In this document: piece after piece, positions 51,701 through 60,925 of the stretch | Numbering within the stretch: position 1 is the first letter of the stretch | Layout: each line of letters begins with the position of its first letter | Origin: an uncultured Desulfobacter sp. | GTDB taxonomy: Bacteria > Desulfobacterota > Desulfobacteria > Desulfobacterales > Desulfobacteraceae | DNA: 64,000 nt | Direction: 5' to 3' | Assembly (NCBI RefSeq): GCF_963666145.1 | Contig: NZ_OY762614.1 | Location: 3,648,501 to 3,712,500, forward strand | Made by a program: the position numbers and the translations under genes | Notes under the pieces: model-generated | What the model saw: the letters and a program-made list of their open reading frames with translations, nothing else | What the model was told of the DNA's origin: nothing | Database searches by the model: none

Positions 51701-52984
51701 ATGTCCCCTACATTTGGTATTGATTTTGGCACATCCAACTCTGCTTTGGCTGCCAGTGTTGACGGCCGGGTCCAACTTCTGGATATAGACCCGGGTAACC
51801 CCCTTTCAAATTCGTTAAAATCCATTCTCTATTTTATAAAAGAAGAGGGGAAAAATCTCTCCTTTGTGGGCTATGAAGGGGTCAGGCAATATATCGATAA
51901 CGGTGCCGAAGGCCGGTACATGCAGTCGATTAAATCTTTTTTGTCGGACACCTCCTTTCAAAAAACAAATGTCTACGGTAAAAATTACACCATAGAAGAG
52001 TTGATTGCGTATCTGCTCAAGACCATGAAAGAGCGGGGGGAACGGATTGTCGGTCAGGACGTGGACCAGGTTGTACTTGGCCGGCCGGTTATTTTCTCCG
52101 AGGATCAGGAGCGGGAACATACCGCCACCCAGCGCCTGATTAAAGCGGCCCAGCTTGCCGGATTCAAGGAGATCTCACTGCAGATGGAGCCGGTGGCCGC
52201 TGCCCGGGCCTATGAGAACAGCCTGCCGGAAAACCAGGAACAGATCGTACTGGTGGGCGATTTTGGTGCCGGCAGCTCCGATTTTACCGTGCTCAGGGTT
52301 GGCCAGTCGCCCCAGGCCGGGGACAGGGAAAAGGATATTCTTTCCGTCGGCGGGCTTTATATCGGTGGTGATAATTTTGACGCCCTGATCATGCGCCACA
52401 AGGTGGCAAAGCACTATGGCACGGATGTTAAAGTCAAATCCATGTTCAGTGATAATCTGACCGGCCTCTCCCCCCTGGTATTGAGCCATCTGATGCAGTG
52501 GCACCGCATCCCATGGCTTCGGCGGCCCCAGACCCTTAACAGCATAAAAGAACTCAAAGTCGGTGCATCTCTCAGGGACAAACGCCTGCTGGAAAATCTG
52601 GAATGTTTGATCGACGATAACTATGGATATCTCTTATTCCGAGCCATTGAATCCGCCAAATGCCGTCTGTCCGACCATGACGATGCCACAGTTATTTTCA
52701 AGGACTACGGCATCACCATTGAAGAGCTTGTTACCAGAGCGGCATTTGAAGAGATGATCCAGGACCTGGTTGCCAAAATCGACGACTGTGTGGCGAATAC
52801 CCTTGCCGATGCGGGCATCGGACCCGAACAGATCAATGCCGTGTTTCTGACCGGCGGGTCTTCTTATATTCCGCTGATCAGGGGTATATTTGAATCCCGG
52901 CTGGGGGCGGATAAGATCAAAACCGCTGACGCGTTTACCAGTGTAGCCTACGGGCTTGGCCTTGAAGCAAGCCTGATGAAGTAA
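51701..52984 (+). CDS. YegD-like Hsp70-family ATPase without substrate-binding domain
   Basis: A 427-residue protein starting from ATG 51701 (AGGAAAG before it; an ATG 13 codons upstream is less likely). It is an actin/Hsp70-fold ATPase with GIDFGTSNSALAA (phosphate 1), VGDFGAGSSDFTVLRVG (phosphate 2) and FLTGGSSYIPLIRGIFES (adenosine). No C-terminal peptide-binding domain is seen, as in E. coli YegD, whose role is poorly known. Confidence 0.88.
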   Translation: MSPTFGIDFGTSNSALAASVDGRVQLLDIDPGNPLSNSLKSILYFIKEEGKNLSFVGYEGVRQYIDNGAEGRYMQSIKSFLSDTSFQKTNVYGKNYTIEELIAYLLKTMKERGERIVGQDVDQVVLGRPVIFSEDQEREHTATQRLIKAAQLAGFKEISLQMEPVAAARAYENSLPENQEQIVLVGDFGAGSSDFTVLRVGQSPQAGDREKDILSVGGLYIGGDNFDALIMRHKVAKHYGTDVKVKSMFSDNLTGLSPLVLSHLMQWHRIPWLRRPQTLNSIKELKVGASLRDKRLLENLECLIDDNYGYLLFRAIESAKCRLSDHDDATVIFKDYGITIEELVTRAAFEEMIQDLVAKIDDCVANTLADAGIGPEQINAVFLTGGSSYIPLIRGIFESRLGADKIKTADAFTSVAYGLGLEASLMK

Positions 52985-53055
52985 TCTATTATACCGGCTA
53001 CAAAAGTCATCCGATGGGGTGAGGGAAACCTTTTATTACAGACGGTTGGTCATAC

Positions 53056-54042
53056 ATGGACATTTTAATTTCTTCATTCATGTTTACGCTGGACCTGGTG
53101 TTTCGAATGGGTTCGGTAATGTTTATCAGCCTTTTCGGGGTGGAGCTGTTTATGCAGATGGGGCTGATGCGCCGTCTGAAACCTGTGGGCAAGCCCGTGG
53201 CAAGTCTTGCCCGCCTGCCGGCTGAAACAGCGGTTTGTTTTCTGGCTGCCGTGGGCTCCATGATCGCTGCCCATACCATGGCCGCCCAGTTCCATGCGGA
53301 CAAACGCCTGGATGACCGAGAGCTTCGGCTGACCGGCATCCTTAACACGGTTCCCTTTCATCTCAAAGAAACCCTTACCTTTCAGCTGCCCATTGTGCTT
53401 CCACTGCTGGGTTCACGTCTGGCCATGATCTACATTAGCGCCTTCTGGCTGACCGGTGTGCTGAAACTTTGCTATGTACTGATTCGGGGGCGGGCAGGTG
53501 GCAAGGGTCGAGATCCGTTGGAGATCGGGGATGATCCGTTTTCGGCCTATGAATGCGCATCGGACGATGTGCATTGTCAGAATCGCAGTTTTCTGAGGCT
53601 TTTAAAAGACGCCTGGGATGCCCGAAAGAAAATGTTTTTCAAGATGACGGGGGTGCTGGCAGTTGTGACCCTGGTGGTTCAGCTGCTGACCGAGTCGGGC
53701 ATGCTCTCCTGGGTGGAGGCGGGGATTGCCCCGTTAACCTCTGCGCTGGGCCTCTCCCCTGCCGTCATCGGTCCGCTTACCACCTATATATTCAGCCCGG
53801 TTGCCGGAATCAGCTACATGTCAAATCTGTTGACCCAGCACAGCATCACCGGATATGAGGCGATCACAGCCCTGATCGCAGGGGGCCTTCTCATGATTCC
53901 CGTCACCCGCCTGCGCCGGACTCTGCCCCGGTATATCGCCATTTACGGCGGGCGAAACGGGACGGCTATTTGTGTTATCACCATGATGTTCGGGCTGTTG
54001 TCCCGAGTCCTGGTTCTGATCTGGATACTTCTTTTTTATTAG
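53056..54042 (+). CDS. Nucleoside-recognition (Gate) domain membrane protein
   Basis: A 328-residue inner-membrane protein with eight or so hydrophobic segments. Two Gate-like repeats are suggested: MGLMRRLKPVGKPVASLARLPAETAVCFLAAVGSM and VEAGIAPLTSALGLSPAVIGPLTTYIFSPVAGISYMSNLL. Such proteins (SpmA/YjiH type) may transport nucleosides or other small molecules. It is separate from the Hsp70 gene upstream and convergent with the kinase gene downstream. Confidence 0.8.
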   Translation: MDILISSFMFTLDLVFRMGSVMFISLFGVELFMQMGLMRRLKPVGKPVASLARLPAETAVCFLAAVGSMIAAHTMAAQFHADKRLDDRELRLTGILNTVPFHLKETLTFQLPIVLPLLGSRLAMIYISAFWLTGVLKLCYVLIRGRAGGKGRDPLEIGDDPFSAYECASDDVHCQNRSFLRLLKDAWDARKKMFFKMTGVLAVVTLVVQLLTESGMLSWVEAGIAPLTSALGLSPAVIGPLTTYIFSPVAGISYMSNLLTQHSITGYEAITALIAGGLLMIPVTRLRRTLPRYIAIYGGRNGTAICVITMMFGLLSRVLVLIWILLFY

Positions 54043-54054
54043 TCGCTCAGCGCC

Positions 54055-55998
54055 TTAACACAGCTGTGATTGAGGCTCATCTTTTTTTAGGGGAAGGCAG
54101 ATAATGAATGCGGTGCCGTTCCCGGGGCTGGACTCCACCCGAATGTTCCCGTCATGGTTCTCTTTGATAATGAAATAGGATACAGACAACCCCAGCCCTG
54201 TCCCCACACCCACCGGTTTTGTGGTATAAAACGGCTCAAAAATGCGTTTGCGTACCTTTTCGTCCATACCCGGACCGTTGTCCCGGATTTCCATACACAC
54301 CTGATTTGTTTTGGTATGAAACCAGGTGCGGATAATAAATTCCGGTTTTTTTTGTCCGAATTCCTGCATGGCCTGGGCCCCGTTTCTTAAAATATTGAGA
54401 AAGACCTGCTGAATTTTGCTGCTTTCGCAGGGGACTTTGGGGGTGCCGCCCATCTGGTACGCTTTGGTAATCCGGATCTGTTTAAAATCATACTCTTTTT
54501 TCAAATTATAATCCGTAGCCGCAAGATTCAGGGTTTTGTCCAGCAGATGTTCCAAGGCATTCAGAGAGATTTTCGAATCCTCTTTTCGGGCAAAGGAGAG
54601 CATGTTGTCAACGATATCGGCTATTCTGCGGCCTGACTGGTTAATGGTGTCGATCATCCGGAAAATTCCCCGGGATTCCATAAAGGCCTGGATCGTTTCC
54701 ATTGACGTGCCGGCCTGTTCAGCTGCCTGGATATTGGCATTGAGTTTTAAGTCAGTTGACAAACGGTTTTCCATGACCGTTGCCGTCTGAAGCATGCCGG
54801 CTAACGGATTGTTTATTTCATGGGCCATGCCGGCGGCAAGCCCGCCCACGGAAAGCATTTTTTCCGACTGCACCATCATCTCTTCAAGACGGACCTTTTC
54901 CGTTACATCGTCCAACCGGATTACCGCACCTTCCACGTCGTTATCAATCAAGGGATAGATGGTGACATCTTCGTAATGAATTCCCTTTTCCGAGTGCCTG
55001 GGATTTTTGCGCTTCCGGTGGACTTTCCGGGTCCGGATGCTCTCAATGATTTGCGGCATCTGTGGTGCCATGCTTGGAAGTACGTTTGAAAGGGGTTGGC
55101 CCTGGGCTGTTTGGGCTCCAATCCCTGTGGCCTGTTCCGCGGTTTTGTTCCACTGGGTAACCTTGCCCCGCTCATCCACGCCGATGAGCACCGAAGGCAT
55201 TGAGTCGATGATATTGGATAAATAGTTTTGAAGACTGCTTAGCCGGGATATTTTTTCCTTGATGGAGTCCCGCATGAGTTCAAAGGAGTGGGCCAGTATC
55301 CCTATTTCATCCTTTCCGCCAAAATCGATCCCCTGATTCAGATCTCCTTTGGCCATTCGTGCAGAGATCTCCGTCAGCCGGGTGATGGGGTATGTAAACT
55401 GGGTCACGACACACGAGAGAAGGATGGTGGCCGTAAGGCTGATGCCCACCATAATAAGGAGCATGAAGTTGAAAAACGTTTTGGCGTCGGCATACTTGTA
55501 ATCCAGGGGCAGGGTGTATGCGATGCGCCATTGCCAAGGCTCAAACCGCTTAAAGATACACCAGTATCCCACACCGTTTAATCTGTAGTCAAAACTGCCC
55601 TGTGCCGATTTAATAATTTTTCCATCTGATAAGCCGGCCAGGGGTGCCGGAGTGCCGGGGGGCAGGCGGGGGCTGAATATCAGGTTTCCTTCATGGTCAA
55701 GGATGAGCAATTCAACCCCGTCTTTCTGGTTTTGTACCACCTGGGCGATGCTCTCTATCGCTTTTTTTTTAAAATCATGTTCATAGACATCGACCAATTC
55801 CGTCTTTTCCAGCCGCTGATGGTATGAACTTAAAATGCCGAGCATTCCGTCTATTTTTTCTTCATAAATAGAGGTCTGGCTTTTATCTATGACCCGCCGC
55901 AACTGAATGTCCGACAAGGCAAGCACGAATACGGTTGTCAGGATAAAGGCACTTACGATAAAAAAAAGTAGCTTAAAGGTGATGGAATGGTATTTCAT
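54055..55998 (-). CDS. Sensor histidine kinase coupled to the tandem binding protein
   Basis: A 647-residue kinase. TM1 lies at about 8-28, a periplasmic Cache-like domain (to about 175), TM2 at about 178-200, HAMP, a PAS domain (about 265-370), HisKA with the His in GMAHEINNPLAGML, and HATPase with NILRNGAQAM, IRDNGPGMD and GTGLGLSVSYFII. The start overlaps the stop of the upstream gene by four bases (ATGA). No response regulator gene is adjacent. Confidence 0.9.
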   Translation of the reverse strand: MKYHSITFKLLFFIVSAFILTTVFVLALSDIQLRRVIDKSQTSIYEEKIDGMLGILSSYHQRLEKTELVDVYEHDFKKKAIESIAQVVQNQKDGVELLILDHEGNLIFSPRLPPGTPAPLAGLSDGKIIKSAQGSFDYRLNGVGYWCIFKRFEPWQWRIAYTLPLDYKYADAKTFFNFMLLIMVGISLTATILLSCVVTQFTYPITRLTEISARMAKGDLNQGIDFGGKDEIGILAHSFELMRDSIKEKISRLSSLQNYLSNIIDSMPSVLIGVDERGKVTQWNKTAEQATGIGAQTAQGQPLSNVLPSMAPQMPQIIESIRTRKVHRKRKNPRHSEKGIHYEDVTIYPLIDNDVEGAVIRLDDVTEKVRLEEMMVQSEKMLSVGGLAAGMAHEINNPLAGMLQTATVMENRLSTDLKLNANIQAAEQAGTSMETIQAFMESRGIFRMIDTINQSGRRIADIVDNMLSFARKEDSKISLNALEHLLDKTLNLAATDYNLKKEYDFKQIRITKAYQMGGTPKVPCESSKIQQVFLNILRNGAQAMQEFGQKKPEFIIRTWFHTKTNQVCMEIRDNGPGMDEKVRKRIFEPFYTTKPVGVGTGLGLSVSYFIIKENHDGNIRVESSPGNGTAFIICLPLKKDEPQSQLC

Positions 55999-57902
55999 GG
56001 CAGGACTTCCCCGTCCTTTTCTACAAAATCAGCTTCTTCGATCAGTTCCATGGGAAAGACAATCCCCATGCGTTTGGCAAGCGTCATGTTCAAAAGCAGT
56101 TTTGAGTATTTGTTGGTGGTGACGGCAATGGCAGAGGGTGCGGTGCCGTTCAGGATTTTCAAGGCGGTTTTTCCTGCCCACCATCCCTGTTCTTCGGCCA
56201 TTTTAATCCTGCCCAAAAGGGCGAACGGAATATCGTTGTGACCGACGCTTCCTGTGATGATTTTCGTGTTCTCAAGGACAAATTTTTCCACCGCTTTGGG
56301 GTTCCAGCCTTCGACACTGACACATTCATTCAATATCAGCATATCCATCTCATCCTGAAGCTCGAGATACGCTTTTTTCCATTGGTCCAGACTGGAAACC
56401 AGCCGAATCTGCCAGTTTGTTATGTCTATTCGTTTTTTTAAATGGGCTATCTCCTTCTGGTTCGACAGGTTGTCCGTGCCGATGAATCCCATCCGGTTCC
56501 CCTGGGTGAATTGTTTCATCAACGCGATGGTTTCCTCATAGGGACTTGCTTCCACCATGCCGGTGATGTTTGAAGCGGGAAAGCCGTACATTGAGGCATC
56601 AAAGTTGACCCCGCAAAAGACAATGGGCAGGCTTGAATTGATATAATAGGGTGCAACCAGGTATTTGCATGCATTGTCGTCACTTACGACCACAATATCG
56701 GGCCTCCAGCTTTCAATCAGAGCCTTGGCCTTGAGTGCTGCCGTTTTTTTGAACGCTTCCTGGTGGTGGTGCTTGGTGTCCATCCTGATGATTTTTACCT
56801 GAACCGGGCTGAGGGATGTGTCAATGGTGTTGCTGTCCGGATCAATGTCTATGCCAAGGGCCTTGAGCAGTCCTTTCTCAATTCCGTCACTCCATAGGTA
56901 TCCTTTGTGGTAGGAGTTGATATAAAGCAGTTTTTTTTGCTCCGTACTGACCAGTTGGGCGTAATCCATCAGGGTCATGGGGAATTTAACACCCAGCTTT
57001 TTGGCCAGTGTCATGTTCAGGTATATTTTCACCTGTTTGTTTGTGGTGACCGGGATATCGCCCGGAGACCGGCCGTCCAGGATTTGCAGGGCGGTGCGGG
57101 CGGCATATTCCCCCTGCTCATCACCGCTTTTGGCATAGGCCATCAGCGCATAATCCACCATATAATCGGCCATGGTCAATGTGGGCACCCTTGTGTGGGT
57201 ATTGACAAAAATTTTCATGGCCTCGTGGTTGAATCCCTCGACGGATCGGAACTCCTGAAGCAAAACCATGTCGCATGTTTCCTGGAGATCAAGAAAATCT
57301 TGCTTGAGCTGATCAAATGTCTTTGCAAGCCGAACGTTGAACCCCACGTTAAATCTTTGGGTCAGCTGTACTATTTTTCTTTGTTGGGTTTCCGTGTCCG
57401 AGGACAAAAATCCAATTCGATCTCCCTTTGCAAATTGCTTCAACATGGCCATGCCGGTATCAAAAAAGGAGGTTTCCACCATGCCGGTGACGTTGGGCGC
57501 CGGGAAACCATAAACCGAGGCGTCCCAGTTGATGCCGCAGAATACAACAGGAAGATTCGTGTTGAGATAGTACGGCACAATCAGGTATTTTGCAGCATTA
57601 TCATCCGAGGCAATGACCAGATCGGGTTTAAACGATTCAATTTTTTCTTTTGCCCTGAGTGCTGTAGCCTTTTTAAATTCCAGGGATTTGTTTCGTTTGG
57701 TGTCCATCCTGAATATTTCAAGTTTAATATCAGGATTGGTATCCAGGATGGTGTGGATACCCCGGGTAATCTGGGCGCTCCACAAATACTCCGGATGATA
57801 GGAATCCACAAAGAGGATTTTTTTGATCTGGGCTGAACAGGGTATCACCGTAACAAACAAGGTCCAGCACACAATTAAAATTCCGGCAGCCTGTTTGGTC
57901 AC
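55995..57902 (-). CDS. Internally duplicated periplasmic ABC-type substrate-binding protein (PF04392-like)
   Basis: A 635-residue secreted protein from GTG 57902, with an N-terminal signal sequence ending near CSAQ. Two about 300-residue homologous halves are visible. The first opens IKKILFVDSYHPEYLWS and the second KKLLYINSYHKGYLWS; both hold the motifs RPDIVVVSDDNACKYLVAPYY-like, LPVVFCGINWDASVYGFPA and NVTGMVE, and end near MTLAKK(L/M)G. No ABC permease or ATPase gene is adjacent; a histidine kinase overlaps instead, so a sensory role is likely. Confidence 0.85.
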   Translation of the reverse strand: MTKQAAGILIVCWTLFVTVIPCSAQIKKILFVDSYHPEYLWSAQITRGIHTILDTNPDIKLEIFRMDTKRNKSLEFKKATALRAKEKIESFKPDLVIASDDNAAKYLIVPYYLNTNLPVVFCGINWDASVYGFPAPNVTGMVETSFFDTGMAMLKQFAKGDRIGFLSSDTETQQRKIVQLTQRFNVGFNVRLAKTFDQLKQDFLDLQETCDMVLLQEFRSVEGFNHEAMKIFVNTHTRVPTLTMADYMVDYALMAYAKSGDEQGEYAARTALQILDGRSPGDIPVTTNKQVKIYLNMTLAKKLGVKFPMTLMDYAQLVSTEQKKLLYINSYHKGYLWSDGIEKGLLKALGIDIDPDSNTIDTSLSPVQVKIIRMDTKHHHQEAFKKTAALKAKALIESWRPDIVVVSDDNACKYLVAPYYINSSLPIVFCGVNFDASMYGFPASNITGMVEASPYEETIALMKQFTQGNRMGFIGTDNLSNQKEIAHLKKRIDITNWQIRLVSSLDQWKKAYLELQDEMDMLILNECVSVEGWNPKAVEKFVLENTKIITGSVGHNDIPFALLGRIKMAEEQGWWAGKTALKILNGTAPSAIAVTTNKYSKLLLNMTLAKRMGIVFPMELIEEADFVEKDGEVLP

Positions 57903-58070
57903 TATGTTTTTCCCATATGAATGATCGCCCTTTGGGTGGCATTGTCAGCCCATGACTTCGAACTATGGGCTGTTATAAGAAAATGAATTTGGCAATTATA
58001 TTTATAACGGCATCAAGAGGCAAGCGTATTTCTGAACAAATGGAGCGTTAGCGCATATACAAGAGGCAGC

Positions 58071-58102
58071 AAAGGCCCGATAGTTTCTGCTATTGGGCCT
58101 TT
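58071..58102 (-). terminator. Terminator downstream of the acyl-CoA synthetase
   Basis: AAAGGCCCGATAG and CTATTGGGCCTTT pair over 13 bases with one G-U-type position and a 6-base loop. On the minus strand it follows the synthetase gene after about 65 bases. The stem nearly equals that at 39312-39341. Confidence 0.65.
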
Positions 58103-58166
58103 GTGGTAACGCGGCAGATGCGTCAAAGAACAAGCAATTTTATTTGCTTTATAAAAGTTGTGGTTC

Positions 58167-59819
58167 TTAACGTCTTTCCGGCCATATATCTTCGGACATT
58201 TCCGTCAATTTATACTTCTGGATTTTGCCCGAGGCCGTCATGGGGTATTGCTTGATAAAATGGACATATCTGGGGATTTTATACCGGCTGATTTTACCCC
58301 GGCAAAAATCCTGGATGTCGCTGGGCTCAAGGTTGGACCCTTCGTTCAAAATGACAAAGGCACCGACCTCTTCACCGTATTTCCTGCTGGGCACGGCCGC
58401 CACCTGGACATCCCGTATCCCGTCCATGCGGTACAAGAACTCTTCGATCTCCCGGGGATAGATATTTTCGCCGCCCCGGATGATCATGTCCTTGTGTCGG
58501 CCTGTGATGGACAGGTTGCCGGCTTCATCCATGACCCCGAGATCGCCTGAATGCAGAAAGCCGTCCTCGCCAATGGTCTTGGCCGTGGCTTCGGGATTGT
58601 TGTAATATCCTTTCATTACGCTGTAACCCCTGACGCACACCTCACCCTGCTGGCCGGCGGGCAGATCTTCTCCTGTGGCAATGTCAATGACCTTGACTTC
58701 AAGGTGGGGCAGGGCCCGGCCCACGGTTTCCGTACGCACCCGGATGTCGTCGTGCTGCCGGGTCTGGGTCATGACCGGAGAGGCCTCGGTCAGGCCGTAG
58801 CAGATGGTGATTTCGGACATGTTCATCTTGTCGATCACCTGTTCCATGGTGTGGATGGGGCAGTTGGAACCGGCCATGATGCCCGTTCGCAGGGATGAAA
58901 AGTCAAACTTGTGGAAAAGGGGGTGGTCCAGCACAGCAATGAACATGGTGGGTACCCCGTAAAGGCCGGTGCATTTTTCCTGTTCCACCGATGCCATGAC
59001 CAACAGGGGATCAAATCCTTCCAGGATGACCATACAGGTGCCGTGGTTTACAGCTGCAAGCACCCCAAGCACACAGCCAAAGCAGTGAAATAGGGGCACG
59101 GGAAGACAGACCCGGTCATCCGGGCCAAAGTTCTGGTTGGCACCGATCCAGAAGCCGTTGTTGCCGATATTGTAGTGGGTGAGCATAACGCCCTTGGGAA
59201 ACCCCGTGGTGCCCGAGGTATACTGCATGTTCACCACATCATGGGGATCCAGACTGTCCTGGCGGGCCTGGTATTCTTCCTGGGAAACCATGACGGACAG
59301 GGCCCGGATTTCGGGGATGGTGTACATGCCCCTGTGTTTTTCAGGACCCAGAAATGCCACACGCTTCAAATGGGGGAATTTCTCAGATTTCAGGGCACCG
59401 CGCTGGCAGGTTTTCAGCTCCGGCACAAGTTCATAGACGGTGGAGATGTAATCCGTATCCTGATACCCGTTGATGAGAAACAGGTTTTCACATTCCGACT
59501 GGGTCAGCAGGTATTCGAGTTCTGCTGTTTTATAGTTGGTGTTCACTGTAAGCAGAACCGCCCCGATTTTGGCCGTGGCAAACTGCAGGATAACCCAGTA
59601 TGGTACATTGGTGGCCCATATACCGACCTTCTCACCTTTTTTAACACCCAGGGCCATGAGACCCTTGGCGATTTCATCTACACAGGTGGCAAATTGGCGG
59701 TACGTCAGGCGAAAATCCCTGTCAACATACACAACGGCCGGATTGTCCGGATATTTTTCAACGGTTCGGTCAAGGATCTGGCCTATTGTTAGAGATTGCA
59801 AAGGCAAAGTTTCGTCCAT
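58167..59819 (-). CDS. AMP-binding acyl-CoA synthetase
   Basis: A 550-residue adenylate-forming enzyme that activates a carboxylic acid, probably a medium- or long-chain fatty acid, with ATP and CoA. Motifs: MQYTSGTTGFPKGVMLTH (P-loop), ITICYGLTEASPVMTQT (A5), HSGDLGVMDEAGNLSITGRHKDMIIRGGENIYPREIE (A7-A8), and the C-terminal Lys in YPMTASGKIQKYKL (A10). It is in the same direction as the XRE-cupin gene upstream, which may control it. Confidence 0.93.
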   Translation of the reverse strand: MDETLPLQSLTIGQILDRTVEKYPDNPAVVYVDRDFRLTYRQFATCVDEIAKGLMALGVKKGEKVGIWATNVPYWVILQFATAKIGAVLLTVNTNYKTAELEYLLTQSECENLFLINGYQDTDYISTVYELVPELKTCQRGALKSEKFPHLKRVAFLGPEKHRGMYTIPEIRALSVMVSQEEYQARQDSLDPHDVVNMQYTSGTTGFPKGVMLTHYNIGNNGFWIGANQNFGPDDRVCLPVPLFHCFGCVLGVLAAVNHGTCMVILEGFDPLLVMASVEQEKCTGLYGVPTMFIAVLDHPLFHKFDFSSLRTGIMAGSNCPIHTMEQVIDKMNMSEITICYGLTEASPVMTQTRQHDDIRVRTETVGRALPHLEVKVIDIATGEDLPAGQQGEVCVRGYSVMKGYYNNPEATAKTIGEDGFLHSGDLGVMDEAGNLSITGRHKDMIIRGGENIYPREIEEFLYRMDGIRDVQVAAVPSRKYGEEVGAFVILNEGSNLEPSDIQDFCRGKISRYKIPRYVHFIKQYPMTASGKIQKYKLTEMSEDIWPERR

Positions 59820-60002
59820 ATGATGCTTTATTCCTCTTTGGCTTGGGGTTGCTGTGGGGGCCGGCTTAGAATATTTGCAGGCGCGGCCATAGCTGTTATA
59901 TATAAAGTCCCAAATTAAGTTGTTAAATTTCGTCCTTTATTGTGCTGGGGCATACCGAAAAGATTGATCATCCCGACCATCCCGACCCAGCCCATGGCCG
60001 CT

Positions 60003-60572
60003 TTATTCCGGGATATAAATCACGGCGTAAATCTCAGCCTTTTCTTCCCCCACACATGAGACATAATGGGGAACCACAGAGTTATAATATATGGAGTCTC
60101 CGGCGTTCAGTTCATATGTTTCATTGCCGTAAATGACCTCCACAGAACCTGAAATAAGAACAATAAATTCTTCGCCTTCATGGGAAGACAGTGTTTTCTG
60201 CTTTGCGGATTCAGGTAGGATTTCAACAAAGAACGGTTCCATGTGACGGTCTGATTTCCCTTTGCCCAGGGCATAAAAATTTAAGGCCGGGGCTTTGTTG
60301 GTGCCGTCAAGCACCGAAAAACCGTCTGCCCGTTCGGCTTTGCGGACAATATAGGGATCTGTGCTGTCCTGGTCATCCAGAAAGGTACCCAGGCGCACGC
60401 CCAGCGCCCTGGCAATTTTCATTAAAGGGCCCAAGGGGGGGTAGGCATCTTCTTCAAGCATGGTCTTGATAAATTTGGGGTCAAGGCCGGCTGCCTCGGA
60501 CAAGGCCGGGATATCCATACCCCGTTTCTCCATGAATGATAAAATCCGCTGGTTAACTTTTCCTGTTTGCAT
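60003..60572 (-). CDS. XRE-family transcriptional regulator with C-terminal cupin
   Basis: A 189-residue regulator from ATG 60572, chosen for GGAGG just upstream; a longer reading from 60650 adds 26 unrelated residues. The N-terminal helix-turn-helix (about 5-60) has MDIPALSEAAGLDPKFIKTMLEEDAYPPLGPLMKIARALGVRLG. The C-terminal cupin (about 105-185) holds SSHEGEEFIVLISGSVEVIYGNETYEL and DSIYYNSVVPHYVSC, suited to sensing a small ligand. It may repress or activate the downstream acyl-CoA synthetase gene. Confidence 0.88.
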   Translation of the reverse strand: MQTGKVNQRILSFMEKRGMDIPALSEAAGLDPKFIKTMLEEDAYPPLGPLMKIARALGVRLGTFLDDQDSTDPYIVRKAERADGFSVLDGTNKAPALNFYALGKGKSDRHMEPFFVEILPESAKQKTLSSHEGEEFIVLISGSVEVIYGNETYELNAGDSIYYNSVVPHYVSCVGEEKAEIYAVIYIPE

Positions 60573-60701
60573 CCATCCTCCCAGATTGTGATTTTTAAAG
60601 AAAGCCCGTGCAGTCCACACGGATCTTTCAATGTGTGTTGTGGGCTCCAAACCTTAGGTGTTCAGTACCCCAGGTTAGCCCATAGTTATTATAAAAAATA
60701 T

Positions 60702-60731
60702 TGATATAATATATCATAAAATCTTTGTCAA
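60702..60731 (-). promoter_or_regulatory. Promoter of the XRE-cupin gene with palindromic operator
   Basis: On the minus strand, TTGACA (60726-60731) and TATATC (60703-60708) are 17 bases apart. A palindrome TGATATAATATATCA (60702-60716) overlaps the -10. This is the position expected for autoregulation by the XRE protein. Confidence 0.6.
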
Positions 60732-60925
60732 AAAATTCATCATTATTACCACTGATTCAGCATACATGGGCAAAAACAGAGAACCTGCCGTCGTCAATTT
60801 CGTATGTTTGAAAGAAGCTTTCACAGTGAAATAATATTTTTGTGCAGAAAGAAGTGCAGTTTTAGTTTATAAGGATTCGATTGAATCTCAAGCGCTGATT
60901 TGCAATGATGTAACGGGCGGATGCA

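Noticed and set aside
53007..53348. Minus-strand open frame inside the Gate-domain gene
   Set aside because: It is antisense to a clear membrane protein gene and has no recognisable motif or ribosome site.
59916..59999. Tiny minus-strand frame (about 28 codons) directly downstream of the XRE-cupin gene
   Set aside because: It has a Gly/Met-rich sequence from a short tandem duplication in the DNA and a poor ribosome site; too little support for a gene.
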